64,000 nucleotides of DNA from Sepiola atlantica. Lineage: Eukaryota; Mollusca; Cephalopoda; Sepiida; Sepiolidae. The stretch is from NCBI GenBank assembly GCA_963556195.1, contig OY744519.1:38728801-38792800 (forward strand), in the 5' to 3' direction. The stretch's first letter is position 1. Each line of letters opens with the position of its first letter. Shown here one piece after another: positions 31,493-42,813 of the stretch. The position numbers and the translations under genes were made by a program. Below the pieces are notes generated by a model. It worked only from the letters and a program-made list of their open reading frames with translations. It made no database searches and was not told the origin of the DNA.

Positions 31493-33156
31493 TTAAAAAT
31501 GCTTTAAACATTTAGCTTTGCGTCTGTGCTGCTCTGTGTCAGTTTCACGGTGCAGGAACCAGCAGACGTCGCCCATCATGCTCGGGTTGCGCCGCCCTTG
31601 GTAACGATTCTCCAGGAGTTAAATCTCTTGGTGGAATCGCTCGCCGTGCTCGTCTGAGACAGCTCCCAAGTTGTCAGGGAAGAAGTTCAGGTGCTGGTGT
31701 AGGAAATGAATCTTCAGGGACATCCTGGAGCCAAGTTTCCTGAAGGACTCCAGCAGCTGCAGCACTATTTCTTCATAGTTGTCCGCGCGCTCGTTCCCCA
31801 AGAAGTTGTCCGTCACAGCTTTGAAGCTCCTCCACGCTGCCAGCTCTTTGTGGTTTAGAGTTGTCGGAGAAGTGTCGTCCTCCATTACCTCTCGGATTTG
31901 CGGTCCAACAAAGACACCAGCCTTGATCTTAGCCTCCGACAAGGTGTTGCAAAACTTCTCCTTCAGGTATAAAAACCCACGCCCATTCAGATCCATTGCC
32001 CGTACAAAATTCTTCATCAAGCCGAGCTTTATGTGGAGTGGTGGAAGGAAAATCCTGGCTGGGTCGACAAGGGCGACATGCTTCACGTTGTATCGACCAG
32101 GTACGTACTCCGTCCGCTCTTTCCATCAATCTTCGTCAAGTGATTCTTGTCGTCTCTGCTATCCCAGAGACAAAGGAAGCACATGTATTTTGTGTAGCCT
32201 GACTGCAGCCCTAACAACAGCGCCACCACATTCAAGTCTCCGTCGATGTGCCAGTTGAAGTCATTGTACTTGAGTGAATCAAGCAGTTGTCGCATAATCT
32301 CATAGGTCTCTTTCATGCCGAACCCGTGAGCCAGTGGGACTGATGGGTTCTTGTTGCCATTGTGGAGCAGAACAGTCTTCAAGCTGTTCTTCCCCGAGTC
32401 GATGAAGAGGCGCCAGTCTGCAGGATCGTGATCACACCCAAGTTCTTTCAACAGATCGTTGATGTCACTGCAGAATGTCATCGTGTCTTCCATCTCAAAG
32501 AACTGATCCATGTCGCTGTGACGTGCTCTGAACAAGAATATCTTGGTGTTAGGTTCAAGTAGATTCCACTGCTGCGGCCTTGATCCAAACAGCTCTGCAT
32601 TCGCCTTTGACAGCGAGAGATCTCTCACAAGATCATTTAACTCTCCCTGGTTCAGAAGGTGTGGTTCTTGTTCTTGAGTGTCGGGTTCAAAAGGTTCATC
32701 ACCATCTTCTTCGCCACTGCTTACAGTTATGCTCGGATCAGATGGACATGTTGGAACAGGGTTCTCGTCATCATGAGGCACAGGTTTACGAGCAGAGACG
32801 CAGTCAGCGTACTTGATGTGGCCTTTATTCTTCCTGTTGAAGCCGGCGATGCTTGCGCAGCAGAAATAACAATCATCATGGTGATTCTGCGGCTTACGCC
32901 ATATAATGGGCACCGCAAATGGAATGCTTGCGCGCTTGCTCACCAACCACTGAGTCAATACTGAGTGCCAGCTTGTGCATCAGATGGGTGGTTCCCAGTG
33001 ATTTTCTTGGTCCACGACCTTACACCCGAAGTAGTGAAAGTATGCGGCCTTCATTTTCACTGCTCTATATACACTTCGTTGTTGATCGTTTTGAGTAAAC
33101 CGACCACAGACATAACAGAAGTTGTCTGGATGATTGGTACAGGAACGTCTACTCAT
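31493..33156 (-). pseudogene. Putative transposase of unassigned family (about 550 codons, three lesions)
   Basis: Start ATG at 33156-33154 (MSRRSCTNHPDNFCYVCG). The N-terminal third is cysteine-rich: C..HPDNFCYVCG, YFGCKV, stop at about 32968, then C..W and NHHDDCYFC, suggesting zinc binding. An acidic linker follows (about 32800-32690). The conserved core has DWRLFIDSGKNSLKTVLLHN, WHIDGDLNVVALLLGLQSGY, CFLCLWDSRDDKNH, then a frameshift near 32128, VDPARIFLPPLHIKLGLMK, VGPQIREVME and LGAVSDEHGERFHQEI. The last is followed by a stop at 31619 and a final tail to 31493. Repeated Asp and Glu in blocks such as FIDS, DGDL and DEHGERF could form a DDE-type active site, but I cannot assign the residues. 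Lesions seen: two stops and one frameshift. Confidence 0.7.
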
Positions 33157-33234
33157 GTTTAACTGAAAGAAAGAAAGAAAAATAAGTAGTTATATAAGTA
33201 CGTTATATTGGAGTTACGTAAGAAGTGGTAGGCT

Positions 33235-33374
33235 ACTTCTAGGCAATGGGAGTATTTCTGAAACTCAAAATCCTGACGTGATACAGCAAAACGGTTATGA
33301 TTTTTGAAATCAGCGTACCCAAATTAGTCTAAATCAATTTACACATCTCCAGTAGCAAACATGTTGTCCAGTGT
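33235..33374. repeat. Right TIR of the unassigned transposon
   Basis: Complement of 31241-31392; ends TTGTCCAGTGT. Confidence 0.9.
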
Positions 33375-33385
33375 TATTTGCATAG

Positions 33386-33388
<3 letters not shown>

Positions 33389-33429
<41 letters not shown>
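33389..33429. repeat. (TA)n microsatellite
   Basis: About 20 TA units between the TIR element and the next LTR element. Confidence 0.97.
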
Positions 33430-33431
<2 letters not shown>

Positions 33432-33523
33432 TTATTCTTTTATTTACTTATTAATTTATTTATTTAATTATTTGTTTTATACATTTTATTTTTATCTATT
33501 ATTATTCTTTTTATTGTTATTGT

Positions 33524-33743
33524 TGTGGGTGACGTACCTACCCTTTTAATAATAACTAAATAATAGCAACCGGCTACCATAAATACCGGTTTTGCCAGGA
33601 GAACATGGGGTACCACATCTTGGAACTAGCACTGCCAACACTGACTTGTGTATTATTTCTCTGACAATACAATTTATTATTATTATCTCTAAACCTGTTG
33701 TTGTTTTATTTCATTGTTGGTACACTTAAACGGGGCCACGACA
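33524..33743 (+). repeat. 5' LTR (plus-strand Gypsy)
   Basis: 220 bp, TGTGGGTGAC...CACGACA. It contains ACCGGCTACCATAAATACCGGT, an imperfect palindrome around CATAAATA that could hold the TATA-like core. Confidence 0.85.
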
Positions 33744-34542
33744 ACTGGCGGCAAGTGATTCGTAAAGGACATCGTTGGAAACACCTTGGACCGTGCAACC
33801 TGTGAGTGATAAACCAGTGTCTACAACACGGTCAACCTTCGAAAAAAAAAATTCTACCCGTTTGAAAAAAAACAAAATCCTTGTACTTTACGATTTTCGA
33901 ATATATTCAATTTTGGGACGAGTCTGCCTTTCAAAAAATAACACGTTTAAAAAATTACTGGACGAAAAAAAAAGTAAGACAGATTTTACTATTTGTGTTC
34001 TTCGTATTTCAATACGGGATTTTACCTCGTGCAACAAATGAAATTGGAATACCATGTGTTTATAAAACTGAAAGGTTTGAAAAAAAATCTCCATACTACA
34101 AAAAACTTTTTTCGTGTCTGATATAGTCAAACGTATTTTGCGAACAGACTTGTCACTGTAAAATCGTATAGTCGAAAAAAACTCTGACAAGTAAAACCAA
34201 GTTACTTTCTTGAATAACTAGTCACTTATTTATATAGCCATTACTTGCTATTTTGCATTTTCAGCCTACACTAAAAGGCAAACGGCCTTATTGGAAAAAA
34301 GGTCCAGATGCGAACAAAAATACAAATAATTTGTTAAAGTCGGATTAATAAAATCGTTTTTTTTCACAAAGAACTTAAAGAAGAAAAAAAAACATTAGCA
34401 AGCGCCGGTCGAATTCGAGACCCGAATGACGCAGTGATGAGAAGGGGTTGAGTTTGTTATTAAACAGTAAGCATTTGAAAAGAAAAAAATAGTGAAGGAC
34501 TATTTGTGACTAATTCTATTTCAAGAAAGTATTTGTTAAATC

Positions 34543-35598
34543 ATGGAAGATTTCTCGAAACAGATATTGGAGATGATTAAATTTCAATCAGAACAACAGA
34601 AAGCAAACGATGAAAAACATCTTGCTCAACATAAGGCAAACGATGAAAAACTTCAGTCGCTACAGAAGGAATTTCAGTCGCAGCAAATAAGTTTGTTGAA
34701 GTATTTTGAGGAAAATAATTTAGCACAAAAGCGAGAAGATAGAAAATCTTTAAACGAACAATTGATTGGGATAACAAATTTACAATTAGAGCAACAGACT
34801 CAATCAGAGAGAAAATTTGAACAGCTTGCACAAGCAATGATAAATACGTAGAATGACGACAGCGACGCGTTCAACCAAAATGCAATATTGTCAGCTATAG
34901 AAACCTTCAACTATGTGCCTGAAGAGGACTTAAACTTCTAATCATGGTACCGTCGATATCACGATTTTTTCGACATTGATTGTAGCACATGGTCGAAAAA
35001 AAAAAGGTTCGTATAGTCCTTAGTAGACTAGGTACGGCAGAGCATACAACATTTGTCGATTATATTCTGCCGAAGAAAACGGGCGAACTATCTTTCAATG
35101 AAACCATTAAAATGTTGATGGAACTATATTGCCCCGAAACAAGTTTATTCCACAAAAGGTGGAAATGTATACACCTAACGCGAAAAGAAAGCCATGGTTA
35201 CTCAATGATTGCTTCGATCGTCAATAAACTTTGTGACGACTTTAAGTTATCATCCTTTCAAAGTATTAATGTGTGTTCAAGGGCTCGTCTCGCAAAACGA
35301 TGCAGAGTTACGAAGACGTGCAATAGGCAAACTTGAAACCAAGCCAAATTTAACATTGCAACAACTGGCCGAAAGCTGTCAACAACATATTTCCGAGAAA
35401 AATGAAGCAGCAAATTCTAATATTAAAATTGTTCGTCGTTTTTTAAAAAAATCATACTCTTCGAAGGAAACATTCAGGAAGGATTTGCCTCAAAGTTCGG
35501 ATGAAAAATTGCCAAACCACCCTTGTTGGGGTTGCGGGGACCTACATTGGTACCAGAAGTGTCCTTTTAAACGAAAGAATTGTGACAAATACCGGTAA
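34543..35598 (+). pseudogene. Gag-like region with coiled coil and zinc knuckle
   Basis: Starts MEDFSKQILEMIKFQSEQQK at 34543 with a strongly Gln/Glu/Lys-rich stretch to about 34850, predicted by eye to be coiled coil. After a stop, the frame goes on with AIETFNYVPEEDLNF and W..F..F, then, from 34989, LGTAEHTTFVDYILPKKTGE. It ends near 35598 with NHPCWGCGDLHWYQKCPFK, a C-x2-C-x4-H-x4-C zinc knuckle for RNA binding. The piece covers several frames (stop at about 34849, shifts near 35000 and 35300). The fold agrees with Gag of K02A2.6-like Gypsy elements. Confidence 0.7.
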
Positions 35599-35600
35599 AA

Positions 35601-35897
35601 ATGAACAATCAAGATGTTAAACTACAGCTTGATTCAGTGTCTGACCTATCAATTATTAATATTAATACCTGGAAAAAGATCGGCAGACCGACTATGCTAC
35701 GCACCGATAAAGTTGCTCGATCGGTAACCGGAGAGAAAATAAACTTTGAAGGGGAAGTCATTTCAAATGTGACACTAAAAAATAAGACATTAAAATTACG
35801 CATGTTCGTAATGAAAGATACAGGAAATTTGTTCGGTTCAGATTGGATTCAGCACTTCCAGCTCTGGGATTCGCCGATAAGCGCCTATTGTCAATGA
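35601..35897 (+). pseudogene. Retropepsin-like protease, active site altered
   Basis: LQLDSVSDLSIININTW is the active-site flap of a retropepsin, where LQLDTGSD(I/L)S(V/I)I is usual. Here the invariant Gly of D(S/T)G is Val, so activity is unlikely. The following VKMF/FVMKDTGNLFGSDW region matches the C-terminal part (LFG.DW...). It lies directly after the Gag zinc knuckle, with a stop and frame change in between. Confidence 0.65.
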
Positions 35898-35959
35898 ATA
35901 GAGAACTTTTCTGCTGAAGCAGAAAAATTGAAGAAGGATTTGAAAGAGTCATTCCCCAA

Positions 35960-36760
35960 GGTGTTCTCTAATGAATTAGGACGCTGTACTAAAATGAAGG
36001 CGAGTTTGTAACTAATTGAAAATAAGAATTTCGTTTTTAAGAGAAAACGAAGTGTACCATTTGCCTCTCTTGACAAAATTAATGCAGAAATAGACCGGTT
36101 GGTGGAGAAAGGTATTTTAACACCAGTTGACTACTCGGAATGGGCGGCCCCAACCGTCTACGTGATAAAAATCTGGAGTGATCAGAGTGTGTGCCGATTT
36201 CTCAACCGGTTTGAACGATGCGCGGAAAGATTATCACTATCCTCTGCTGACTCCAGAAGAGGTTTTCACAAAATTAAACGGTGGAAAACTGTTCTCTAAA
36301 ATTGACTTGAGTTAAGCCTATCTGCAAATACCTGTAGAGGAAGATAGCTGTAAGCTTCTCTGTATTTCGACACACAGGGGACTACTAAAGTTCAATCATC
36401 TCCCTTTTAGAATTAAAGTGGCCCCGTCGATTTTTCAGCAGGTAATCGACACGATGTTAACCGGCCCGATTTTTCGATCGGCTACCTTGACGATGTCTTA
36501 ATGAAAAGTACGAACGTCGGGGAGCACCGTGAGCACGTAAACAAAGTATTCGAAAGGATAAGCGATTTTGGTTTTACACTCAGGGAGTCAAAGTGGGAAT
36601 TATTTCTAGAAGAGATCAAATACTTGGGACATTGATAAGAGTGGAAGACGTCCCGACCCAGAAAGATCTATAGCGATCCAGAATATGCCCGAACCGAACA
36701 ACGTTACCCAACTACAAAGCTTCCTGGCTCTCGCAAATTATTACGAAAAATTCATTCCCT
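35960..36760 (+). pseudogene. Reverse transcriptase (several frames)
   Basis: Visible blocks: LGRCTKMKA (RT start region), VEKGILTPVDYSEWAAPTVY (fingers), KIDLS then a stop then AYLQIPVEEDS, FNHLPFRIKVAPSIFQQVI, and YLDDVLM (catalytic YxDD) at about 36481-36501. HREHVNKVFERI and EEIKYLGH follow. At least four frame changes or stops separate them. The YLDD motif itself is intact. Confidence 0.75.
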
Positions 36761-36899
36761 GTATGCACAAATTGCGAGCCCCCTTAAATGAGTTACTTAA
36801 GAAAGATAGAAAATGGAGATTGGTCCGCCGAATACCAATCTGCATTTGACAACCTAAAAACGAAGTTAACTTCAGAATTATTTCTTACTCATTTTAATC

Positions 36900-37557
36900 C
36901 AGAGCTACACAACTATTGTTGCAAGTGACTCCAGCTCCTAAGGCATTGGGGCGTGCATTTTGCATAAAATGCCGGATGGCTCGATGAAACCCATTACTTC
37001 CTGCAGAGAAAAATTACTCTCAGATTGAAAAAAGAAGCGTTGGGTATTGTATTCGCAATGATCAAATTTCACAGTTATCTACACGGCCGTCATTTTATCG
37101 TACAAACAGACCATAAGCCACTTATCACCATCTTTGGATAAAAAAAGGCTTGCCAACCTACACAGCAAACCGCCTACAGAGATGGGGTCTAATTCTGTTA
37201 AATTATGACTTTGAGATGGTATTTTTACCGTCAAAAAGACTAGGACACGCAGATGGTTTATCGCGGCTAATCCCAAAGTATACGGAACCGCTCGAGGATA
37301 CAGTTATAGCATCCCTTCGGGCTGAATATGACTATAGTTATATACTGTGTAACACAATCAAAGAGCTGCCAGTCACACTTGGCGATATACAAAAAAAGGC
37401 AAGAGAAGATAATTTTATTATCGAAATTAAAAATAAATTACAAACAGACGATGAGCAAACGGCAGAAGCTTTTTCAGTCTGTTGCGACACAGTATTATAC
37501 CGGGAGCGAGTAGTAATCCCAGCTACGCTTAACAAAAATCCTGAAGGATTTCCATAA
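36900..37557 (+). pseudogene. RNase H and integrase N-terminal region
   Basis: RNase H blocks: DSSS, YSQIEKEALGIVFAMIKFHS with FHSYLHGRHFIVQTDHKPLI (catalytic E and D), then LPTYTANRLQRWGLILLNYD and RLGHADGLSRL from 37150. The linker to integrase follows to 37557, ending at a frame change before the HKGHPGGTRMKSL zinc-binding start. Confidence 0.75.
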
Positions 37558-38491
37558 AGGGCATCCCGGAGGGACACGCATGAAGAGCCTAATGAGATCT
37601 TATGTGTATTGGAAAAACATGGACAGGGACATAGAGACGAAGGTGAAGGCCTGTGCGGTCTGCGCGTCGGCAGCGAAAGCACCATCTATTCAGTACTGCC
37701 CATGGCTAAAGGACGAGCAATTATGGTCCTGGATTCACATAGATTTTGCGGGGCCATTGGAAGACTTCTACTATTAAATTACAGTCGACAGCTACTCAAA
37801 ATGGCCAGAAGTTTTTAGATGTAAAAACCCAACAACGGATGTCACGATACGCGCGTTGCGTGAACTGTTTGCCCGATTCGGAGTGGTGGACATTGTTGTA
37901 TCGGACAACGGTACACAATTTACTTCACGAGAGTTCAAAGAATGTTGTGATAACTTTCAAATTAAACAGATTGCCAGTCCGACTTACCATCCGAGGTCAA
38001 ACGGACAGGCAGAAAAATGTGTTGATACCTTGAAGAGAGCGTTGAAAAAATCGACGGGCACGCCGAGAGAAAATGCACTGCAGCAGTTCCTTCAAGTGTA
38101 TAGAATTACACCCAACGAGAACACACCAGCCTAGGTACCACCGGCGAAAGTAATGTTTGAAAGAAAAATAAAGTCGGTATTCGACAAACTTTTACCAAAA
38201 CAGGTGAAACCAACCAACATTACGGCACCAAAGAAGAGTTACGAGGATGGAGAGAAAGTGTTCTCCCAGGAACATCATGGAAACAAAACAGTATGGAAAG
38301 TGGGAAAGGTACAAAAAAGATTGGGGCGGATGGTGTACATTGTAGAGGGTCCTAGAGGCACCTGTAAAAAACACATTAACCAAATGCGTCGTCGCATGTC
38401 GGACGACCCAGGGAAAGGCCCATCGGATCAGAGTGAGACCATCATGGAAGATCTATACGACACATTTGAGCTGCCAACACCAAAAACGTAA
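37550..38491 (+). pseudogene. Integrase (zinc-binding, DDE core, C-terminal domain)
   Basis: One frame from about 37550 to 38491 interrupted only by stops at about 37776 and 38133. HKGHPGGTRMKSLMRSYVYW ... VKACAVCASAAK is the HHCC zinc-binding domain. Catalytic residues lie in WIHIDFAGP (D), VVSDNGTQFTS (D) and HPRSNGQAEK (E). The C-terminal domain (YEDGEKVF ... WKVGKVQKRLGRMVYIVEGP) fits a GPY/F-type module. It would insert the cDNA into host chromosomes. Apart from the two stops it looks well preserved. Confidence 0.82.
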
Positions 38492-38571
38492 ATTAACTGG
38501 GAGTTTCGAGGTGAATCTTAGGAAAAATATATACCTTGAGATTTGAGGGAATGAGTTTCGGAAGGGGGGGT

Positions 38572-38761
38572 TGTGGGCGACCTACCTACCCTTTAATAAT
38601 AACTAAATGGTAGCAACCGGCTACCATAAATACCGGTTTTGCCAGGAAAACATGGGGTACCACATTTTGGCACTAGCACTGCCAACACTGACTTGTGTAT
38701 AATTTCTCTGTTCAATACAATTCATTATTCATTGTTGGTACTCTTAAACGGGTCCACAACA
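38572..38761 (+). repeat. 3' LTR (plus-strand Gypsy)
   Basis: 190 bp, TGTGGGCGACC...CCACAACA. It is 30 bp shorter than the 5' LTR, mainly in the part near its 3' end. Confidence 0.85.
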
Positions 38762-38797
<36 letters not shown>

Positions 38798-38846
38798 GTG
38801 TATTAATTGTTGAAGACTGATAAGGCGTTAGTACCGGTGGTTAATG

Positions 38847-38936
<90 letters not shown>

Positions 38937-38937
38937 T
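38762..38937. repeat. (TTA)n, then (AT)n-(TG)n microsatellites
   Basis: (TTA)n at 38762-38797 begins at the Gypsy insertion point; (AT)n to about 38916 then (TG)n to 38937. Confidence 0.95.
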
Positions 38938-39359
38938 ATAGAAATCGATATGTTAGATCGTTTAAGTAAGTTTAAAGAAAAATTATATTTTTCGCGAATT
39001 CTAAAGTGACCATTAAAATGTTCTTTAGATTCTATTACGGGTGAGTACGCACAATTATCAGTAAGTTCTATTAAATAACTTTTATATATTCGAACGGAAA
39101 AAACAAAATTACGTTTTTTTTTTGTTTCGAAACAAAAATAAAAGTATATATCAGTGAATAATGTATTTAAAAAAGGTGTAAGCCTTTAACTAATTATTGT
39201 ATTCGTATTTTTCGATTTAAAATAATCAGAGAAAACAAAATTCGTTTGCTATTTTCCATATCAATATTTATATAATACGTAGCATTACACTTCCCTGCGA
39301 TGACGAAACGCTGACGTCTCATTGTAGTGGGATTGCCATAAATATATGTTCATACTTTA
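38938..39359. other. No recognisable gene
   Basis: AT-rich; nothing identified. Confidence 0.5.
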
Positions 39360-39490
39360 CTATGTATATACATATATATATATATGCACATATACATTTA
39401 AAAATATATATACATAAACATATAAATATACATATATATATACATATGTATATATATACATATACATATATATATATATATATATACATT

Positions 39491-39581
<91 letters not shown>
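39360..39581. repeat. Compound (TA)/(CA)n microsatellite
   Basis: About 220 bp of TATA/TACA/ACAC repeats at the 3' end of the minus-strand LINE. Confidence 0.95.
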
Positions 39582-39585
<4 letters not shown>

Positions 39586-39586
39586 A

Positions 39587-40020
39587 GAGCTCCAGAGGCC
39601 GGCAGTATAAGTAAAGAAGCTATTGAAGTATAAGACTTTCCGGCATTTGGAGACCTCTACAGTGGAGTTGGTGATTGTTGAGTTGGTCTGGTGTATTTTC
39701 GTCAAAAGCACCAGCACAGCCAGTTCATCAGAACACAATCCATTAAAGTATTTGTAAAAGGGAAGCAACATTGCGGAGATTGAAAAAGAGCTGACGGTTG
39801 GTGGATAGTGAGGGACCTATTAAATTTACGACTTTTTCTGGACATTGTCTAGGAGGAAGAGTCTAATGGACGATGAACAAGCCCAGATGTGACAACAATA
39901 CTCCATGCATGTACGGATGGTTGTTTTGTAGAAATACAGGATAATGTCTGGTGTAAGGTGTTTACTAGCACGGTAGATGGAGTCCACCTTCTTTGCTGCA
40001 GCCTTATCAATGTGTTCAAT
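39587..40020 (-). pseudogene. LINE ORF2 C-terminal tail
   Basis: GHIEHIDKAAAKKVDSIYRA, then YKTTIRTCMEYCCHIWACSS (about 39930-39880), SISAMLLPFYKYFNGLCSDE, and [20 protein letters not shown] ending GLWSS near 39590. This is the (L/I)YKS.IRP.MEYC.HIW ... FYKYF.G.CS.EL ... VEV...R...Y..SFFPRTA.LWNSLP tail. The longest intact frame is 39771-39587. Confidence 0.7.
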
Positions 40021-40229
40021 GTGTCCAATTAGGGTTACCTGTGAATGTTAGGCCGTGTAGTTTGAATGTTCAACTCTAAGGTAGGGTGTTATTTGCCATG
40101 ACAATCGGTGGTTTCTTGTAATTATTGTATGAAAAGAGCTTTGTTTTTGCGGCGATCACATTTACCGAGCATTTATGACCCTAATCTATTACAGCCTGGA
40201 TGTCATTTTCTAAAGGTCAACCATAGCCT

Positions 40230-40980
40230 CGGATATGTTCGTATACGTTCTACCCACATCACGAGAGTAAAGCGTTGTGTCATCAGCAAATATACCATAT
40301 CAAAGAGGTCGTTTATGAAAATCAGGAACAATGAAGGTCTAAAGATGGATCCCTGGGGTGTACCAATATGTATTGCTTCTATGAACGGCCATCAGGGACA
40401 ACCATGATCTTTCCTTTTATTAGGAAGGATCTAATTCTATGAAATATTTGCCCAGTAATACTATATAGGCGAATTTTTAGGAGCACCCTTTTATACCATA
40501 CCTTATAAAAGGCTTTGCATATATAAAGCGCTACTGCTCTAGCTCGACCTGCCTTGCACAGTGTATGATATATGGGTTCTGAAATGACTGTTCGGATATC
40601 CGCGATAGATCGTGCTTGTCTAAAACCATACTGGGGGTCAGAAAGAAGTTTAGCATTAACTAAGTGCCGAACTATCGCTAGATTGATTAATGATTCAAAG
40701 ATTTTAGCAAAGATCGAGAGTAAACTGATTGGGTGGTATTTCTGAGGATCAGTTCTATCTCTAAGTTTTTTAAAGATTCAGTTAGGCATGTGTTGTACAG
40801 TTTGGAGCGGACATGGACCAGTTCTGCAGAGCATTTCTTTATTACTATTTCATGTATAATATCAGGCCCACAAGCTTTGAATATGTCAACGTTTTTTATG
40901 ATGTCTCTAATCTTGGGTGGGGTGATGACCAGGTTTTAAAGTGTGGCTTCGGTTCGCAATGGGAATTTAGGGAGAGGGGG
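40230..40980 (-). pseudogene. LINE reverse transcriptase palm region
   Basis: GTPQGSIFRPSLFLIFINDL at about 40357-40300 is the GVPQGSILGP.LF..(F/Y)INDL block. YLLMTQRFTLVM at about 40285-40250 is the adjacent palm block read out of frame (the in-frame version would be the ADDTTLYS type). Upstream pieces around 40620-40560 fit FRQARSIADIRTVISEPIYHT-like sequence. Frameshifted. Confidence 0.6.
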
Positions 40981-41649
40981 TTTGCTGAGTATATAGTTAA
41001 GTTTGAGGCAAAACGCTGGGAAAGTTGTTAAACCTCATCACATAACGTGTAAACGACATCATTATGGTTTGATAGCGGGGGAATCGTTGATTGACCATTT
41101 TTCTCAACACTATTGTATATTTTTCAGAAATCGCGAGAACCTAGTTTATGTGACTGAATGCGTGTGTTGGTAATCTCTGTATACCTTCCTTTCGCTTCAC
41201 CTAGAACAGGCTTACAATTATTTCTTGACTATATAAATGTATGTCTATTAGTAGCTGACTAATGCCGAACGCAGTTTCAGAATGCTTTTTGGAAGCTGCA
41301 CATTTGGAAGTGAGCTATGTAGGAGAGTATGGCTTGCTAAAAAATGTTAACATTGGGACGTAGGTTTCAATGACTTATTGTACTCATTCAATAAACTCAT
41401 TTGCATACTGATAAGCAGGGAGTGAGAAAGTGTCTCTCTATGGGTCATCGCTGATGTGATCTCTAATGGACTCAAAATTAGCCTGCTCGTAGTATCTCGT
41501 TGTTTTGAGAAACAGCTCATCAACTTTTGGACGACATTTTAGGATGACATAAATCATTACCACAATGTGATAAGCATTCCTGAGTGAACTATGGGCTTTC
41601 CTCACACAGGCCCTGGGCAGTGAGGTCAAGAACTAGTCGAGAAGTGAGG

Positions 41650-42200
41650 CTCGCTTGTTTACTCGATCGAGGATGCGGATCGGGAAATTGACAGTCTGAG
41701 TGAAGGAGTGCGCTAAAGAGAAATTATAGGAGTTCCCGGCTGCGTCAGTAAGGCTGGTGACTCCTAACGAATCACGGTCGTGTGCATTAAAATTCTCAAA
41801 TACATGTATCTGCCCATTTGAGTAAAGGTAGGGTGCTCTATCTATGTTTTCAGAGACACAGTTTAGAAAGGTAACTTCTGGGTCAAAGGGGAACGGTATA
41901 AGATGTATAAGTAACTAACGCCGTGATGTAAATTCAATCTAAAGCGACTCTAGACGTGGTCATCTGATTCTAACCTATGTGTTCTGGTCAAGGAGAAGGT
42001 GTTCCCAACATAAACTCATATCTCGTGCATATGTTTGTCAAACTATTTACGGTATAGTGGGAGGTAGTCAGTCATGTCAAAGTGGTGAGAAGAGATTGCG
42101 GATTAAAGGTTCGTTTCACTTAGTGCTAAGACATCCGCGAAGTTTTTCAGAAGAAAGGTTTCTACGTTGGTTCTTAGTCCCCGGATATTTGTGAATGCGA
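41650..42200 (-). pseudogene. LINE endonuclease N-terminal region
   Basis: Minus strand reads FTNIRGLRTNVETFLLKNFA then DVLALSETNL at about 42190-42095. The N.RGL..N......L....D(I/V)(L/A).LSETNL pattern is the start of the apurinic-type endonuclease, with the catalytic Glu in SETNL. TDYLPLYRK follows at about 42060. Downstream the frame is broken. Confidence 0.6.
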
Positions 42201-42545
42201 GCCGCAAGGGCGGAGGCGAATATAGTTTTTGTTGGTTGTCTGGTTTAAGTTTGATTTATTGTTGCGATTACATGTTTGTTTTAATATAGAGTGGGGTGGG
42301 CATGGTGGGTGCTTTGTAGGTGTCAATAATCTCACGAACCCAGCCCATTATTCGCGAATTTATTTTTAGGTGTTGTGACCTCTGGAAAGCACAGCGGAGA
42401 TTACGGTAGGGGCTCCTTTCCATGCGCGACATGTCACGTACAACTACCCACGGAATTACGTAACTGATGATAGAACAGCCGTTCTTAGCTCTACCCAAGA
42501 CGTTGTGCTCATGTCCTGTTAGTCGGACACAGCAGTCAGACACGA

Positions 42546-42813
42546 TGTCTAACCTTTACCCCCCCCCAAATGTCAGAGCAAGAGCGACGCAGACTGGTCA
42601 TTAAAGACTTACTGACGAAAAAACTTTCCCCAAGTTGTCCAAATAGAGAGAAAAAGAAACAGCATTCATTGCCCTAGTAAGAGAAATAAGGCCAGACACT
42701 GGATGTTTTGAGGCGTCCAAGCGCTAGTACCTTTGCGCATGGCTAATAGAGAGAGTAGTGCAACGGTCGGCGATATGCAGAGATGATCTACTCGTTAAGA
42801 AGTTCTAGGTTTG
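42546..42813. other. No recognisable gene; 3' flank of LTR element
   Basis: Short unique-looking stretch with a C9 run near 42560. It continues across the LTR insertion at 46908. Confidence 0.4.

Larger units (their letters stand above)
31241..33374 (-). mobile_element. DNA transposon of unassigned superfamily with long TIRs
   Basis: Ends are long inverted repeats (31241-31392 and 33235-33374) starting ACACTGGACAACA and containing GATTTAGACTAATTTGGG and TGTATCACGTCAGGATTT; they are nearly identical between arms. One gene of about 550 codons fills the space on the minus strand. I could not find a convincing target-site duplication (left flank ...TTTAATT, right flank TATTTGC). The encoded protein matches a family I recall only as an uncharacterised, multi-copy protein in invertebrates. 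TIRs plus a single gene argue for a cut-and-paste element. Confidence 0.75.
33524..38761 (+). mobile_element. Ty3/Gypsy LTR retrotransposon, full-length but mutated
   Basis: LTRs at 33524-33743 and 38572-38761, flanked by ATTGT on the left and ATTAT on the right (a 5-bp duplication with one mismatch). A purine tract GGAAGGGGGGG precedes the 3' LTR. TGGCGGCAAG lies 2 bp after the 5' LTR as the candidate primer-binding site. Domain order is Gag, protease, RT, RNase H, integrase, as in Ty3/Gypsy elements. Frames break often in the RT part and least in the integrase. The 5' leader (33744-34542) is non-coding and rich in A-runs. Confidence 0.88.
39587..42545 (-). mobile_element. Non-LTR retrotransposon (LINE), nearly full ORF2, degenerate
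   Basis: On the minus strand the parts occur in LINE order: an upstream frame (42543-42268), endonuclease (about 42200-41650), RT (about 40980-40230), post-RT region (40110-39780) and C-terminal tail to 39587. It ends in the compound TA/CA tract, which could replace a simple-repeat tail. Many frameshifts and stops are present. Tails of the same type occur at 10.5, 28.6 and 63.0 kb, and the plus-strand fragments at 0-3.5 kb are similar. Confidence 0.7.

Noticed and set aside
31749..32258. Plus-strand frames opposite the unassigned transposase gene
   Set aside because: The minus strand shows conserved family blocks along its length; plus frames are shadows.
31236..33380. TTA as a 3-bp duplication of the unassigned transposon
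   Set aside because: It fits only if the TIR is trimmed on one side; in AT-rich flanks three bases are not evidence.
39360..39610. IYIYIY-rich open frames in this and other TA tracts (for example 15.8, 19.9, 48.5, 59.5, 60.6 kb)
   Set aside because: Products of (TA)n repeats that lack stops in some frames.
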